Assembly: GCA_946183145.1 (NCBI GenBank)
Contig: CAMGZM010000002.1
Coordinates: forward strand, 241,280-305,279
DNA from: an uncultured Fretibacterium sp.
GTDB lineage: Bacteria > Synergistota > Synergistia > Synergistales > Aminobacteriaceae
Direction: 5' to 3'
DNA: 64,000 bases
The notes beneath the pieces were generated by a model that was not told where the DNA came from, searched no databases, and saw only the letters and a list, made by a program, of their open reading frames with translations. Each line of letters opens with the position of its first letter. Positions within the stretch are counted from its first letter, which is position 1. The position numbers and the translations under genes were made by a program. Positions 1-9,047 of this stretch are shown here, piece after piece.

Positions 1-564
1 ATCGGCGTTATTCTTGCCTTCACGTTAATGTTTATGACGTTTGACTCTGCCCTTGCTGCCTCAAGGAAAGAAAAGCGCAAGGAATATCCCGCAGAAGGAA
101 TTGTGATAAACATTGCAGCGAATGACCGTCTCAATATACGCGAGAAACCTAACGCGAAATCACGAATACTTGACGCATTAGATAACGGAGCGCGTGTTAC
201 AGTGAACGGCGAGGCTAATTCTTCCGGCGGATCATTGTGGTACTACATTTATGACGAGGAGTCAGGGGTATCGGGTTATGTGTCAGCAAAATATATCTCA
301 CTTGAAGGCAATCCGCAAAGCAAGCCCAAGCGAATAGAATATCCCACAGAAGGAATTGTGATAAACATTGCAGCGAATGACCGTCTCAATATACGCGAAA
401 AACCAAGCTCGAAATCACGAATACTTGACGCGTTAGACAACGGAGCGCATGTTACTGTGAACAGCGAGGCAGATTCTCCGGGCGGTGCGAAATGGTATTA
501 CATCTATGATGAAGAGTCCGGCGTATCGGGTTACGTTTCGGCAAAATATATCGAGCTTCAGTGA
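1..564 (+). CDS. Secreted protein with two bacterial SH3 (SH3b) domains, 5' end outside window
   Basis: The reading frame is open from base 1, so the true start lies upstream. The first visible residues are hydrophobic (IGVILAFTLMF) and end in a likely signal-peptidase site (SALA-AS), which points to export. Two SH3b domains follow, each beginning with an EYP-EGIVINIAANDRLNIREKP-type strand and ending in GVSGYVSAKYI. Such domains bind cell-wall peptides or help target envelope enzymes. No catalytic domain is visible in this part. The two units are nearly identical at DNA level and 255 bp apart, so they are a recent tandem duplication. An ATG at 28 is possible as a start but would cut into the signal peptide. 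Confidence 0.8.
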   Translation: MGVILAFTLMFMTFDSALAASRKEKRKEYPAEGIVINIAANDRLNIREKPNAKSRILDALDNGARVTVNGEANSSGGSLWYYIYDEESGVSGYVSAKYISLEGNPQSKPKRIEYPTEGIVINIAANDRLNIREKPSSKSRILDALDNGAHVTVNSEADSPGGAKWYYIYDEESGVSGYVSAKYIELQ

Positions 565-573
565 AAAAATTTC

Positions 574-609
574 GGGAGGAGTCGCAAAATGATTCCTCCC
601 GTTTTGCGT
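574..609 (+). terminator. Hairpin terminator after the SH3b gene
   Basis: A GGGAGGA / TCCTCCC stem (574-580 with 594-600) with a 13-base loop is followed by GTTTTGCG. It lies between two convergent genes and could serve both. A very similar hairpin occurs at 1818-1853 on the other side of the glycosyltransferase gene. Confidence 0.5.
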
Positions 610-1790
610 TAAAGGCTTGTGATTATGCCGTGAATTTTTTCGGCTGACTTGTCCCATGAAAAACGCTTTATGTTCTCATAACCCTTGCGGATTAATTCAG
701 CCCTGAGATTTTCGTCCGTAAGTCCGCGCTCGATTCCCTGTGATATGTCCTGAATGTTATTCGGGTCAATGAGGATTGCGGAATCTCCTGCGACTTCTGG
801 CATTGACGTAACGTTTGAGCAAAGAACCGGGACTCCTGCCGCCATTCCCTCGACGATCTGAAGCCCGAATCCCTCATAGAAAGACGGAAGGACTATCAAC
901 GAGGCAGCCTGATAAATTCCTGGCCTGTCTTTGTCCGGGACTCTGTATATCCATCGCATGTTGTCCGACACTCCGCATTTTTCCGCGCAATGTATCACGC
1001 TGCTGTCCGGGTTCGTGATTACTATCTTGTACTCTTCACGCAGTCTTTCAGGGAGCAAAGAATAAGCCTTTACGAGCGAGCATAAATTTTTGTGTGGAGC
1101 GCACCGCCCGAAATAAAGCATATATTTTTCCGGGAGTCCGTATTCTTTCCTGAGAGCGTCAAAATCATATGAGCGTGAGAAATCAGAGACATCTGCCCCG
1201 CAATAAACGACTTCAATTTTACCGTTGTCATTAAGTCCGAAAAAGTCAAGAATATCTGACTTCGAGTACTCCGAGTCCGTTATGATTTTGTCTGCCCTTG
1301 CTAGTATCCTCTCTATATCGTGCTTTGCTGACCTGAAATGTATTCTTCCTTTGAACGTCTCAATGCTGCTTTTCCTAAGCGGTATTATGTCGTGAATGAC
1401 CGCGATAATTTTCCCCTTGAGCCTTATTTCCGGGATCTTGTTCTCAAAGAACATATACACATCATCAGAGCCGCCCTTCATTAACGCGTTGCAGCTGAAA
1501 AAAGGCCGCGTGAAATTCAACAATGACATTGCCGCTGTCTTTCTGTTAAAACCACAGTTGAATGCAAGATAGGGATGAAATTTTATCTGCCTCATAGGGA
1601 AATTAAATCTCTCTGTGTTTTTCTCAGTGAGTGAAAAATATGACGCTGATATGTCAATGTCTTTATACCCTGCGAGCCGTAATGCTATTTCTGTCTCATA
1701 AGTCGCGAAACCGCTGCGCCCTCCGCATGACTGAAGATTGAGATGCACGCGCAAAGGCTTTTGGCTGTTATGTGAAGATTTTTCCTGCAT
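609..1790 (-). CDS. Glycosyltransferase family 4 (GT-B fold, mannosyltransferase-like)
   Basis: A 393-residue protein with the layout of a GT4 retaining glycosyltransferase. The C-terminal Rossmann domain carries the YFGRCAPHKN block and the donor-binding E-x7-E motif in EGFGLQIVEGMAAGVP, followed by a PEVAGDSAILIDP block. It probably transfers a sugar from a nucleotide-sugar donor to a surface glycan or lipid on the inner face of the membrane. No signal peptide or membrane segment is visible. A strong AAGGAGGT site lies 6 bases before the ATG. It stands alone, flanked on both sides by similar hairpin repeats. The acceptor cannot be told from sequence. Confidence 0.85.
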   Translation of the reverse strand: MQEKSSHNSQKPLRVHLNLQSCGGRSGFATYETEIALRLAGYKDIDISASYFSLTEKNTERFNFPMRQIKFHPYLAFNCGFNRKTAAMSLLNFTRPFFSCNALMKGGSDDVYMFFENKIPEIRLKGKIIAVIHDIIPLRKSSIETFKGRIHFRSAKHDIERILARADKIITDSEYSKSDILDFFGLNDNGKIEVVYCGADVSDFSRSYDFDALRKEYGLPEKYMLYFGRCAPHKNLCSLVKAYSLLPERLREEYKIVITNPDSSVIHCAEKCGVSDNMRWIYRVPDKDRPGIYQAASLIVLPSFYEGFGLQIVEGMAAGVPVLCSNVTSMPEVAGDSAILIDPNNIQDISQGIERGLTDENLRAELIRKGYENIKRFSWDKSAEKIHGIITSL

Positions 1791-1817
1791 TTTCAGACCT
1801 CCTTAATCAGGTGAAAT

Positions 1818-1853
1818 TTCCGGGAGAAACCGCGAAATGATTCCCCCCGTTTT
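1818..1853. repeat. Hairpin repeat, second copy of the element at 570-609
   Basis: An imperfect GGGAG / CCCCCC stem with the core CGC-AAATGATTCC matches the element at 570-609 in the same orientation. It may act as a weak terminator or be a dispersed intergenic repeat. The two copies bracket the glycosyltransferase gene. Confidence 0.4.
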
Positions 1854-1863
1854 TATGTGCGAA

Positions 1864-2008
1864 TCAGTCCCAGAACATATGCAGATATTCTTCCATCTCC
1901 GCGCCGCAATGAGGACAAATCAGTTGGCTAAAGAGAGTCTCATTGCCGTATTCATGTTATTGCGCCGTCGGGGTGTTCCTCAAAGAATCGTTTTGCCGTT
2001 AACGCTAT
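1864..2008 (-). pseudogene. Remnant of a small zinc-ribbon protein gene, frameshifted
   Basis: On the minus strand one frame reads ALTAKRFFEEHPDGAIT and then stops. The next frame continues with HEYGNETLFSQ, LICPHCGAEMEE and YLHMFWD before a stop. Joined by removal of one base near 1951-1960, the two would give about 48 residues with a CPHC half zinc knuckle. There is no ATG at the front; an ATA stands where a start would be expected, directly after the thrE stop. I infer a decayed small gene. The protein-like composition on both sides of the frame break is the main evidence, so confidence is limited. Confidence 0.35.
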
Positions 2009-3219
2009 TTTCTCCTTCTGACGTGTATAACAACTGTTGACGCTAATACGAATCCCATACTCAGACCTGCAAGCGAAATCAGGCAGTTGACTCCGTTAAG
2101 CTCAACCCATTCACGCGCACCGAGATATATACCCGTTATCGCGTAATAGAACAGATCACCGGGGATTAACGGAATTATTGACGGGTAAACGAAATATGTT
2201 GAAGGCTGTTTGCGTCTTATCGCTAAAAACTCTGCGTACAATGCCGCCGCCGATGCCGAGAGAGTCATAAACCAGAAACGCCCCGCGATTATCCCCGGAA
2301 GATATATCAACGACACTCGCGACAAAGCACCGCCGAGTCCCGCAAGCCATAAATCTTTGGGAGGGATTCTGAAGTTCACGCCGAATCCTATTGACGCAAC
2401 GAACGATAGCGCAATCAACAATACAGGGTCAGTAGGTGCTGAAACTGTCGGGCTAATCATCGACTCGACTCCGAACATCATGAACGCCGCGTAAATTCCC
2501 AGCGCAAGAGCCATAGTCTCAACTGAAACTTTCAGCATCTGCAATATTCCGTTTATCTCGCTTCCGCACAGCAAGTTACGCATCGCATTAACCAGAGGAA
2601 TGCCGGGTATCACGAGCATTGACACGGTTATCATTATGACCGCGAAATTTCCGTTGAAGCCCGAATATATGAACGCCAATGCAACAGAAGCAGCCGACCA
2701 CATTGTGAGGGAGTTCACTAACATACGGTCAAGCCCCTTGCGTTCAAGCCACGACATAAGGAAATGAATCAACGCCGTAATAACAGCAACAGGAATCAAA
2801 TCCCACGCAGTAGCACCAAACATCACACCAAGACAGAGCATCGCGCATATTTTCCCAGCAAGAACAACATAATCCGGGTAATCGCTGACGTTCATAGCAC
2901 GGTCAAGCATCTGTGATAACGTTTTGGGATTGGGCGTAATTTCGGCGATCTTGTACGATAACTGATTGAGAGATCGCAGACGGTCAAGAAAGATTCCCGA
3001 TGAAGGAATGGAGATCTGCCGCGAGGAATAATTGCCATCAGAATCAACCGCGCTCACTGACATATGAGTACTCAGCAAGAATATACTGACATCACTTAAC
3101 CCGTAAGCCCGGCAGACTGTATTAACAGCCGTGTGAATACGCTCAAGATTCGCACCGCTCATAATCATATTTCGGCTCAGGTTCACGCAGAAAGAAAGAA
3201 TATAATCAATATCACGCAT
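2005..3219 (-). CDS. ThrE-family threonine/serine exporter (fused two-domain form)
   Basis: A 404-residue membrane protein. The N-terminal 110 residues form the soluble DUF1212-type part (LSRNMIMSGANLERIHTAVNTVCRAYG). About ten hydrophobic helices follow, matching the ThrE architecture with the C-terminal ThrE_2-like half (PLIPGDLFYYAITGIYLGAREW). Family members export threonine or serine by proton exchange. The start overlaps the folD stop by one base (ATGA-type coupling), so it is the last gene of the fhs-fchA-folD-thrE operon. Linking C1-folate enzymes to an amino acid exporter suggests control of the serine/C1 balance; that is an inference. Confidence 0.85.
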   Translation of the reverse strand: MRDIDYILSFCVNLSRNMIMSGANLERIHTAVNTVCRAYGLSDVSIFLLSTHMSVSAVDSDGNYSSRQISIPSSGIFLDRLRSLNQLSYKIAEITPNPKTLSQMLDRAMNVSDYPDYVVLAGKICAMLCLGVMFGATAWDLIPVAVITALIHFLMSWLERKGLDRMLVNSLTMWSAASVALAFIYSGFNGNFAVIMITVSMLVIPGIPLVNAMRNLLCGSEINGILQMLKVSVETMALALGIYAAFMMFGVESMISPTVSAPTDPVLLIALSFVASIGFGVNFRIPPKDLWLAGLGGALSRVSLIYLPGIIAGRFWFMTLSASAAALYAEFLAIRRKQPSTYFVYPSIIPLIPGDLFYYAITGIYLGAREWVELNGVNCLISLAGLSMGFVLASTVVIHVRRRK

Positions 3220-4070
3220 TACTTCAACAATTTCTCCGCTGATTCTATAACGTGCTTTGCGAGGACTGCCGTTGTTAATGCACCGACTCCGCCCGGCACA
3301 GGCGACACCGCACGCACAATTTCTGATACGCTGTCAAAATCTACATCACCGCATAATTTCCCGTTTTCGTCTACGTTAATCCCAACGTCTATTACTGTCT
3401 GGCCTGATGACACAAAATTTTCACCGACAAATTTCGGCCTTCCTATTGCGGCTATGATTATGTCAGCGTTATGGCAGATTGACGGAAGATTTTGCGTTCG
3501 TGAATGGCAGATTGTTACGGTTGCGTTTCTGTTCATGAGGAGCATTGAGACGGGGCGGCCAATCACGAGACTCCGCCCGATTACGGCGATATTTTTCCCG
3601 GCAACATCAATCCCGTAGAAGTCAAGAAGCTCAATACATGCCTGAGCTGTGCACGGAGGGTAACCAGTCCCCGAACCAGTGAAGACTCCTGCGAGTGATT
3701 CATCTGTCATGCAGTCAACATCTTTTGACGGAGAAAGAATCTCACGCGCTGAAGACTCTGTGTCTTTGTCGTCAAGAGGACGGAACATCAAGAAACCGTG
3801 AATCGATTCATCGCTGTTGATTTCGTGAACATGGCCGAGGATCTCATCTTTTGACGCTGAGGACGGGAGAATGATTTTTCTGGCGGTGATTCCGATTTTT
3901 GCGCAGCGTTTTTCCGCGCCTGACTCGTAGGACAAATCGCCGGGCTTTTCTCCGACTCTCAACATTGCGAGAGTGGGAATGATTCCCCGCGCCTTTAACT
4001 TTTCACAGCGTGATGATAATTCCTCCGTGATTTTCGCTGCGGCCGGGACTCCTTTCAGCAATTCCGCCAT
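3219..4070 (-). CDS. folD: Methylenetetrahydrofolate dehydrogenase FolD, cyclohydrolase site apparently lost
   Basis: A 283-residue FolD homologue with the NADP-binding block VIGRSLVIGRPVSMLLMNRNA and CHSRT. FolD normally oxidises 5,10-methylene-THF and hydrolyses methenyl-THF. Cyclohydrolysis needs the Lys of the Y-x3-K motif and the Gln of the VQLPLP block. Here the motif reads SYESGAEK, with Ala52 in place of Lys, and the second block reads LMFRPLD, with Phe96 in place of Gln. The usual PCTPxG substrate loop is PCTAQA. The KDVD aspartate is kept. The upstream operon gene encodes an FchA-type cyclohydrolase, which could supply the missing step. It is four bases downstream of fchA. Confidence 0.9.
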   Translation of the reverse strand: MAELLKGVPAAAKITEELSSRCEKLKARGIIPTLAMLRVGEKPGDLSYESGAEKRCAKIGITARKIILPSSASKDEILGHVHEINSDESIHGFLMFRPLDDKDTESSAREILSPSKDVDCMTDESLAGVFTGSGTGYPPCTAQACIELLDFYGIDVAGKNIAVIGRSLVIGRPVSMLLMNRNATVTICHSRTQNLPSICHNADIIIAAIGRPKFVGENFVSSGQTVIDVGINVDENGKLCGDVDFDSVSEIVRAVSPVPGGVGALTTAVLAKHVIESAEKLLK

Positions 4071-4073
4071 ACG

Positions 4074-4703
4074 TTAAACCCTCCTGACGATTAGCGTAAC
4101 TTTTCCGGAGATGTCATCAATTTTCGGGAGATATTCGGCCATGAGCGAGTCAATCTGCGACTCCATTTCGCGGGCTTCCGGGCAGTCCTTGAGGCTTCCT
4201 GTGTTGATGTATACGTTCATTGCTGACGAACTCATAGCGGCCTCGCAAAGTGATACACCGCAGCCAACATCCGAAATCAGCATTACATTTCCCTTCTCCA
4301 TGACAACCGCAAGAAGGTCTATAGCCTCACAGCAGCATTTGACCATCTCAAGAGGAGCTTTGCATACGTTGAGAGTTGCGCGTGTGAAGATCTCTTTACG
4401 GCTGGGATAATCTTTCGGGAGTCTCCACGCGGCTGAAAGTTCCGGGAATGCTTTTGCGTCCTCGTCAGCAAGCTCAAGGAAACGCACACGGATTTTTTCC
4501 GCGCGTTCAACGATTGATTTCATTTCCGGCTCAACGTCATAATATCTCTTGTTGCCGACAGTGAAATTCGCGGCCATCTCGCACAATGCAGCACCCAACG
4601 CACCGACAAGAGCAGAAGCCGCCCCGCCTCCGGGCATTGAGACTTTTGCGCCTAAAAGTTTCGTGAACTCAGCACATGATTTGCTCATCAATTCATCAGC
4701 CAT
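4074..4703 (-). CDS. fchA: FchA-type methenyltetrahydrofolate cyclohydrolase (FTCD_C family)
   Basis: A 209-residue all-helical protein of the cyclodeaminase/cyclohydrolase family (FTCD_C). It shows the conserved front KLLGAKVSMPGGGAASALVGALGAALCEMAANFT, here quoted in part: the PGGGAASA loop and the C-E-MAA-FT helix. Members convert methenyl-THF to 10-formyl-THF, or formimino-THF to methenyl-THF. No formiminotransferase domain or histidine-degradation gene lies nearby. With fhs upstream and folD downstream, cyclohydrolase is the more likely role. It sits three bases from fhs and four from folD in the same operon. Confidence 0.85.
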   Translation of the reverse strand: MADELMSKSCAEFTKLLGAKVSMPGGGAASALVGALGAALCEMAANFTVGNKRYYDVEPEMKSIVERAEKIRVRFLELADEDAKAFPELSAAWRLPKDYPSRKEIFTRATLNVCKAPLEMVKCCCEAIDLLAVVMEKGNVMLISDVGCGVSLCEAAMSSSAMNVYINTGSLKDCPEAREMESQIDSLMAEYLPKIDDISGKVTLIVRRV

Positions 4704-4705
4704 GA

Positions 4706-6379
4706 CTAGAACAACCCCGTAATTTTTCCGTCAGAATCGACATCAATATTCAGCGCGGCAGGTTTTTTCGGCAAACCGGGCATTGTCATAATTTCACCCG
4801 TAACAGCGACAAGGAAGCCGGCGCCAGCAGAGAGTCTCACTTCACGAACGGTAATGCGGAATCCTGAAGGCCGTCCGATTTTCGCGGGATCGTCCGAAAG
4901 TGAGTACTGAGTTTTTGCCATGCAGACAAGAAGATCATCTTTTCCGAGCTCGTGAATCTGCGCTAAATCTTTTTCCGCCTGCGCCGTGAAGTCGACTCCG
5001 TCAGCCCCGTAAATTTCGCGCGCGATTGCATTCATTTTCTCTTTTGGACTCATGGCCGAGTCGTAAATGAATCTGAATGATGACGGCTTTTCACATGCTT
5101 CAACAACTTTGCGGGCTAATTCTTTTCCGCCTTCACCGCCTTTGCTCCAGACTTCAGAGAGTGCGAATGACGCGCCTAACTCTTCACATTTCTTTGCGAC
5201 AAGTGCGAGTTCATTCTCCGTGTCATTCGGGAATCTGTTAATCGCAACGACAACGGGCAGTCCGTATTTCTGTATGTTCTCGATGTGCTTCATGAGATTG
5301 GGGATTCCTGCCTCAAGCGCGCAAAGATCTTCCGTGTTAAGCTCGGTCTTCTTCCGTCCTCCGTGCATCTTCAACGCTCTCACAGTAGCGACAACTACAA
5401 CCGCATCCGGCTTCAACCCTGCAACACGGCATTTTATGTCAAGAAATTTCTCCGCGCCCAAGTCAGCCCCGAATCCTGCCTCAGTAACGAGATAATCCGC
5501 GCATTTTAGTCCGAGCCTCGTAGCCTGAATACTATTGCAACCGTGAGCAATGTTCGCGAATGGCCCGCCGTGAATGAACACGGGACTCCCTTCAAGAGTC
5601 TGAACAAGATTCGGTTTTATCGCGTCCTTCAGCAATACAGCCATTGAACCCGCCGCGCCTATGTCGGAAGCCGTAACGGGTTTTCCGTCATAAGTGTACG
5701 CAAGAACCATACGGCCGAGTCTCGCCTTCAAGTCCATCAAGTCAGAAGCAAGACACAGAATCGCCATGACCTCAGAAGCCACTGTGATGTCAAAACCTGA
5801 CTCGCGGGGGACTCCGTGAGCTTTTCCGCCGAGACCGATAACTATATTCCGTAATGCGCGTTCGTTGAGATCCATTACACGCCTGAATACGACTCTGCGA
5901 GGGTCAATGTTCAGCTCGTTGCCCTGCTGAATGTGATTGTCGAGCATGGCCGCGCAAAGATTGTGTGCTGTCGTTATCGCGTGAAGGTCTCCCGTGAAGT
6001 GAAGATTGATGTCCTCCATCGGAATCACTTGAGCATAACCGCCCCCGGCTGCCCCGCCTTTGAGTCCGAAGCTCGGCCCTAATGACGGCTCGCGTAATGC
6101 TGCCATTGCGTTTTTGCCGATTTTGCGGAGTCCGTCTGTGAGTCCTACTGTCGTTGTAGTTTTTCCTTCACCTGCGGGCGTGGGTGTTATTGCCGTAACG
6201 AGTATCAATTTTCCGTCGGGCTTACCGGCTAATCTCTTCATTACGGAGGGTGATACTTTTGCTTTGTATTTTCCGTAAAGCTCTAACTCATCTTCCGAAA
6301 TTCCTATACTTGACGCGACATCAATAACTTTTTCGGGCGTTACTGACTGCGCGATTTCTATATCACTGGGAAATGACAT
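4706..6379 (-). CDS. fhs: Formate-tetrahydrofolate ligase
   Basis: A 557-residue protein of normal length for the family. It makes 10-formyl-THF from formate, THF and ATP. The ATP loop [14 protein letters not shown] is at about residue 67, followed by [19 protein letters not shown] and [13 protein letters not shown], all family signatures. It opens the operon fhs-fchA-folD-thrE, which covers formate to methylene-THF. The start ATG has an AGGGAGAA site close by, and an extended -10 promoter (TGCTATAAT) lies about 40 bases upstream at 6418-6423. In anaerobes this supports formate assimilation, or ATP formation from purine or amino acid breakdown. Confidence 0.97.
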   Translation of the reverse strand: MSFPSDIEIAQSVTPEKVIDVASSIGISEDELELYGKYKAKVSPSVMKRLAGKPDGKLILVTAITPTPAGEGKTTTTVGLTDGLRKIGKNAMAALREPSLGPSFGLKGGAAGGGYAQVIPMEDINLHFTGDLHAITTAHNLCAAMLDNHIQQGNELNIDPRRVVFRRVMDLNERALRNIVIGLGGKAHGVPRESGFDITVASEVMAILCLASDLMDLKARLGRMVLAYTYDGKPVTASDIGAAGSMAVLLKDAIKPNLVQTLEGSPVFIHGGPFANIAHGCNSIQATRLGLKCADYLVTEAGFGADLGAEKFLDIKCRVAGLKPDAVVVVATVRALKMHGGRKKTELNTEDLCALEAGIPNLMKHIENIQKYGLPVVVAINRFPNDTENELALVAKKCEELGASFALSEVWSKGGEGGKELARKVVEACEKPSSFRFIYDSAMSPKEKMNAIAREIYGADGVDFTAQAEKDLAQIHELGKDDLLVCMAKTQYSLSDDPAKIGRPSGFRITVREVRLSAGAGFLVAVTGEIMTMPGLPKKPAALNIDVDSDGKITGLF

Positions 6380-6417
6380 TATGATTTTCTCCCTTGTTCG
6401 TGGATTGTATTTTGTGG

Positions 6418-6426
6418 ATTATAGCA
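6418..6426 (-). promoter_or_regulatory. Extended -10 promoter for the fhs operon
   Basis: The minus strand reads TGCTATAAT, a perfect -10 with the TGn extension, about 40 bases before the fhs ATG. No good -35 is visible, which is usual for extended -10 promoters. Confidence 0.55.
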
Positions 6427-6437
6427 GAGGAGAAAAA

Positions 6438-8462
6438 TTACTCGCAGAGAGTCAAAGCCTCAGAGTACAAATATATTCCGCGCCGTGAGTTTGGGTGTAT
6501 GTGATCGTTGAGATAATATCTTGCTGTTGACGCGAGGACTTTTGCCGAAATGTATCCGTTCACGTCAAAATATTCATGGCCTTCACGTATGCAGTGATTC
6601 TTGAGAGCCTGAGAATATGACTCATTCATCAAAAATTTTTCGTCATATTTCAGCTGTGTAGCTTTGTCGCCGTCATCTGACCACCACGGAGCGATATACG
6701 CGAATTTTGCATCATTGCATTTTTTGCTGATAATCTTTTCGAGGGACTGAATGCGTGAAATATATTCCTCAGGAGTCATTGCGCATATTCTAGCGTCGCG
6801 GTAACGTACATCATTTGTACCAATCGCAATAACATAAAGCCCGGAATTTGTCGCTGTGATTTCGTCTGCATGTTCAATGAGAGACTGAACAGTTCCGCCG
6901 CCGTATGAGACGTTATGAATTTCGGCCTTGATTTGACTCATTAACGGCTCGTAGTAAGGATAGCCGCCATTCCTTGAACCCTGCGTTACAGAATCGCCGA
7001 CAAAGCACACAGACTCATGTGAATTAATCAGCTTCATGAATCTTGAATTGCTTGCATCAGACTGAAGCGGCAAAACTTTTTCGCGAATATAGCCGCGCTC
7101 GTCAAAATAATATTTCTCCCTCACCATGTCAAAATAAAACTCATGGCCGAAAACTGTAGACGTGATTACCTTGTTGACCTCTTCAGCGCGTTCAAAGTCG
7201 TATGTAGTGAGCTGTGAAGAAATTTCCCCTTCAGCAATAACATTCATGGGAACAGGCTGATAATTTCCGTTCATGTATGAGAATGTCCACATAGGAATGA
7301 TACTGCCTCCGATGATTTCCTTCTTGTTCTTGTCAATATAGACTTCTGCGAGAATGCCTGCATCGCCGTTGTAGTACCTGTAAATGTTCGCATAATTTCC
7401 CGGACACCATGCTGTGAAAACTTTTCTGCCGTTAAAATTCGTGATTTCTGCGGGCTGCACTGAGTGAGTATGATCCGCGAGGATAATATCTGCTCCGAAA
7501 TCCGTGAAAATTTTTGCCCATGTCTTTTGATAGTCATCCGGCTTTGTGAGAAACTGCTCGCCCATGTGAGGCAATACGACAATGAAATCGGGCTTTAATT
7601 CTTTTGCGCGGTCAAAATCTTTCTTCACGCTTTCTTTAACGGCATCAAAATTTTCGCTTGACGGTTCAACAATGATAGATGTCAAAAATTTCAGGTCATC
7701 AGAAAAAAGCAGGTCTTCTTCTTCATAACCGTTTGAGCCGTATGTGTACGAGAGAAAAGCAAATTTTAGTCCGTCCTTCTCGATGAGCCTGACGCATGAT
7801 GATTCTTTTTCCTGTTGTGAACTGTAAGAGCCTGTGTGAGGAAGTCCGATTCTGTCTAAAGTCTTGAGCGTCTGCAAAGCTCCCGGCTTCCCTTTGTCGA
7901 GAAGATGATTATTCGCCATCGTAACGAGATCGAAACCTGCGCGTTTCACTGCCTCACCGAAAGAATCCGGGTAATTCAGAGCTAACTCTTTTCCGTCGTC
8001 ATAATTGCCCCGTGAATATCCTGCTTCTTCACCCGCCATAGGCCCCTCAAAGACACCGACAGCAATATCAGCTGACTGAATATATTTGCGGGTATACTCA
8101 AACATTTCATCAAACTGCGCGCGTTTCACCTGATCTTCAAGAAGTATGAGATCTCCGCAGAATAATATCCTGAATGCGCCCTGAAAATTTCTGCGCTCAT
8201 CATCAGTCATTACGGGAGGAATGAAGAATTTTTCCGTTTCGGGATTCTTGCTCAGATATTTCTTTGCGACTCTGTATGTGCTGCGGAGTATATCTTTTGC
8301 GAACATTGCTGCACTGTTGCGGCGGTGCTTAGAGAACCAAATTACGACAGATGTTTTCACCTTCTCGAAATCAAAATTGACCGTGATAATTTCTGCATAA
8401 AATGACAATCCGAGCGCGAAAATAAACAGTACTGCTAATATTCTCCTAAATTTTTTCATCAT
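6438..8462 (-). CDS. CapA-like metallophosphatase fused to an SGNH/GDSL hydrolase
   Basis: A 674-residue protein. An N-terminal membrane anchor (about residues 7-26) is followed by a CapA/PGA_cap domain (about 95-350) with LFCGDLIL, TMANNHLLDKG, VLPHMGE and LADHTHSVQP metal-site blocks. An SGNH esterase domain (about 480-674) has GDSVTQG (Ser), AIGTNDVR (block III) and DHIHPN (block V Asp-His). CapA proteins act in extracellular polymer synthesis or transport; SGNH domains often add or remove acyl groups on glycans. The next gene, overlapping by four bases, is an acyltransferase, which fits an envelope-polymer modification unit. The substrate is unknown. Confidence 0.85.
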   Translation of the reverse strand: MMKKFRRILAVLFIFALGLSFYAEIITVNFDFEKVKTSVVIWFSKHRRNSAAMFAKDILRSTYRVAKKYLSKNPETEKFFIPPVMTDDERRNFQGAFRILFCGDLILLEDQVKRAQFDEMFEYTRKYIQSADIAVGVFEGPMAGEEAGYSRGNYDDGKELALNYPDSFGEAVKRAGFDLVTMANNHLLDKGKPGALQTLKTLDRIGLPHTGSYSSQQEKESSCVRLIEKDGLKFAFLSYTYGSNGYEEEDLLFSDDLKFLTSIIVEPSSENFDAVKESVKKDFDRAKELKPDFIVVLPHMGEQFLTKPDDYQKTWAKIFTDFGADIILADHTHSVQPAEITNFNGRKVFTAWCPGNYANIYRYYNGDAGILAEVYIDKNKKEIIGGSIIPMWTFSYMNGNYQPVPMNVIAEGEISSQLTTYDFERAEEVNKVITSTVFGHEFYFDMVREKYYFDERGYIREKVLPLQSDASNSRFMKLINSHESVCFVGDSVTQGSRNGGYPYYEPLMSQIKAEIHNVSYGGGTVQSLIEHADEITATNSGLYVIAIGTNDVRYRDARICAMTPEEYISRIQSLEKIISKKCNDAKFAYIAPWWSDDGDKATQLKYDEKFLMNESYSQALKNHCIREGHEYFDVNGYISAKVLASTARYYLNDHIHPNSRRGIYLYSEALTLCE

Positions 8463-9016
8463 ATAATGCCTTCTTTCTGCTTGATAAAATCACCGAGACT
8501 GATAAACGCAGGAGGATTTTTGCCTTTTCGTGTTATCGTCCTGAACTCCGGCATAACTACGGTGCAGTCATCCGGGACATCACGAGTTACAACACAGTTA
8601 GCACCTATACAGACATTATTTCCGATATGGATTCCGCCTATGATTTTCGCTCCGCAGCCTATGAAAACGTTATCGCCGATTACGGGCGCGCCTCTGTTCT
8701 TGCTGCCTTCGAGTGTGTTTGATCCTATTGTTACCTGATGGAATATTGTGCAGTTTGAGCCTATCTTTGACGCTCCTGATATGAATATTCCCGTTATGCC
8801 GTGAGGAAAACAGGGGCATGATGACATTTCGCTGTTATTCGGGATTGAGGCTCCGTATTTGAGTAAGTATCTTGAATAAAGCAGTGAGTATATATATTTG
8901 AGCGGCTTTCTTGAATGTGATGATTTCTGTCTTAGTTTCCAGAATCGTGAAGTGGAAAATTCTCCGATAAGTATATTTTTGAGCTTGCTTTTGATTTCAC
9001 GCAGTACCCTCATCAT
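8459..9016 (-). CDS. Serine acetyltransferase-like hexapeptide acyltransferase
   Basis: A 185-residue protein with a left-handed beta-helix of hexapeptide repeats (GITGIFISGASKIG, IFHQVTIGSN, VIGDNVFIGCGAKIIGG, IGNNVCIGANCVVTRDVPDD). The catalytic-type His is in the HQVTIG block. It resembles CysE-like O-acetyltransferases found in polysaccharide loci more than biosynthetic CysE, because the long N-terminal helical domain is missing. AGGAGG lies seven bases before the ATG. It overlaps the start of the CapA-SGNH gene (ATGATG), so the two are probably translated together. Acetylation of a surface polymer is inferred. Confidence 0.8.
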   Translation of the reverse strand: MMRVLREIKSKLKNILIGEFSTSRFWKLRQKSSHSRKPLKYIYSLLYSRYLLKYGASIPNNSEMSSCPCFPHGITGIFISGASKIGSNCTIFHQVTIGSNTLEGSKNRGAPVIGDNVFIGCGAKIIGGIHIGNNVCIGANCVVTRDVPDDCTVVMPEFRTITRKGKNPPAFISLGDFIKQKEGII

Positions 9017-9047
9017 TGCCGAGCCTCCTGCATGAAGGCATAATTAT

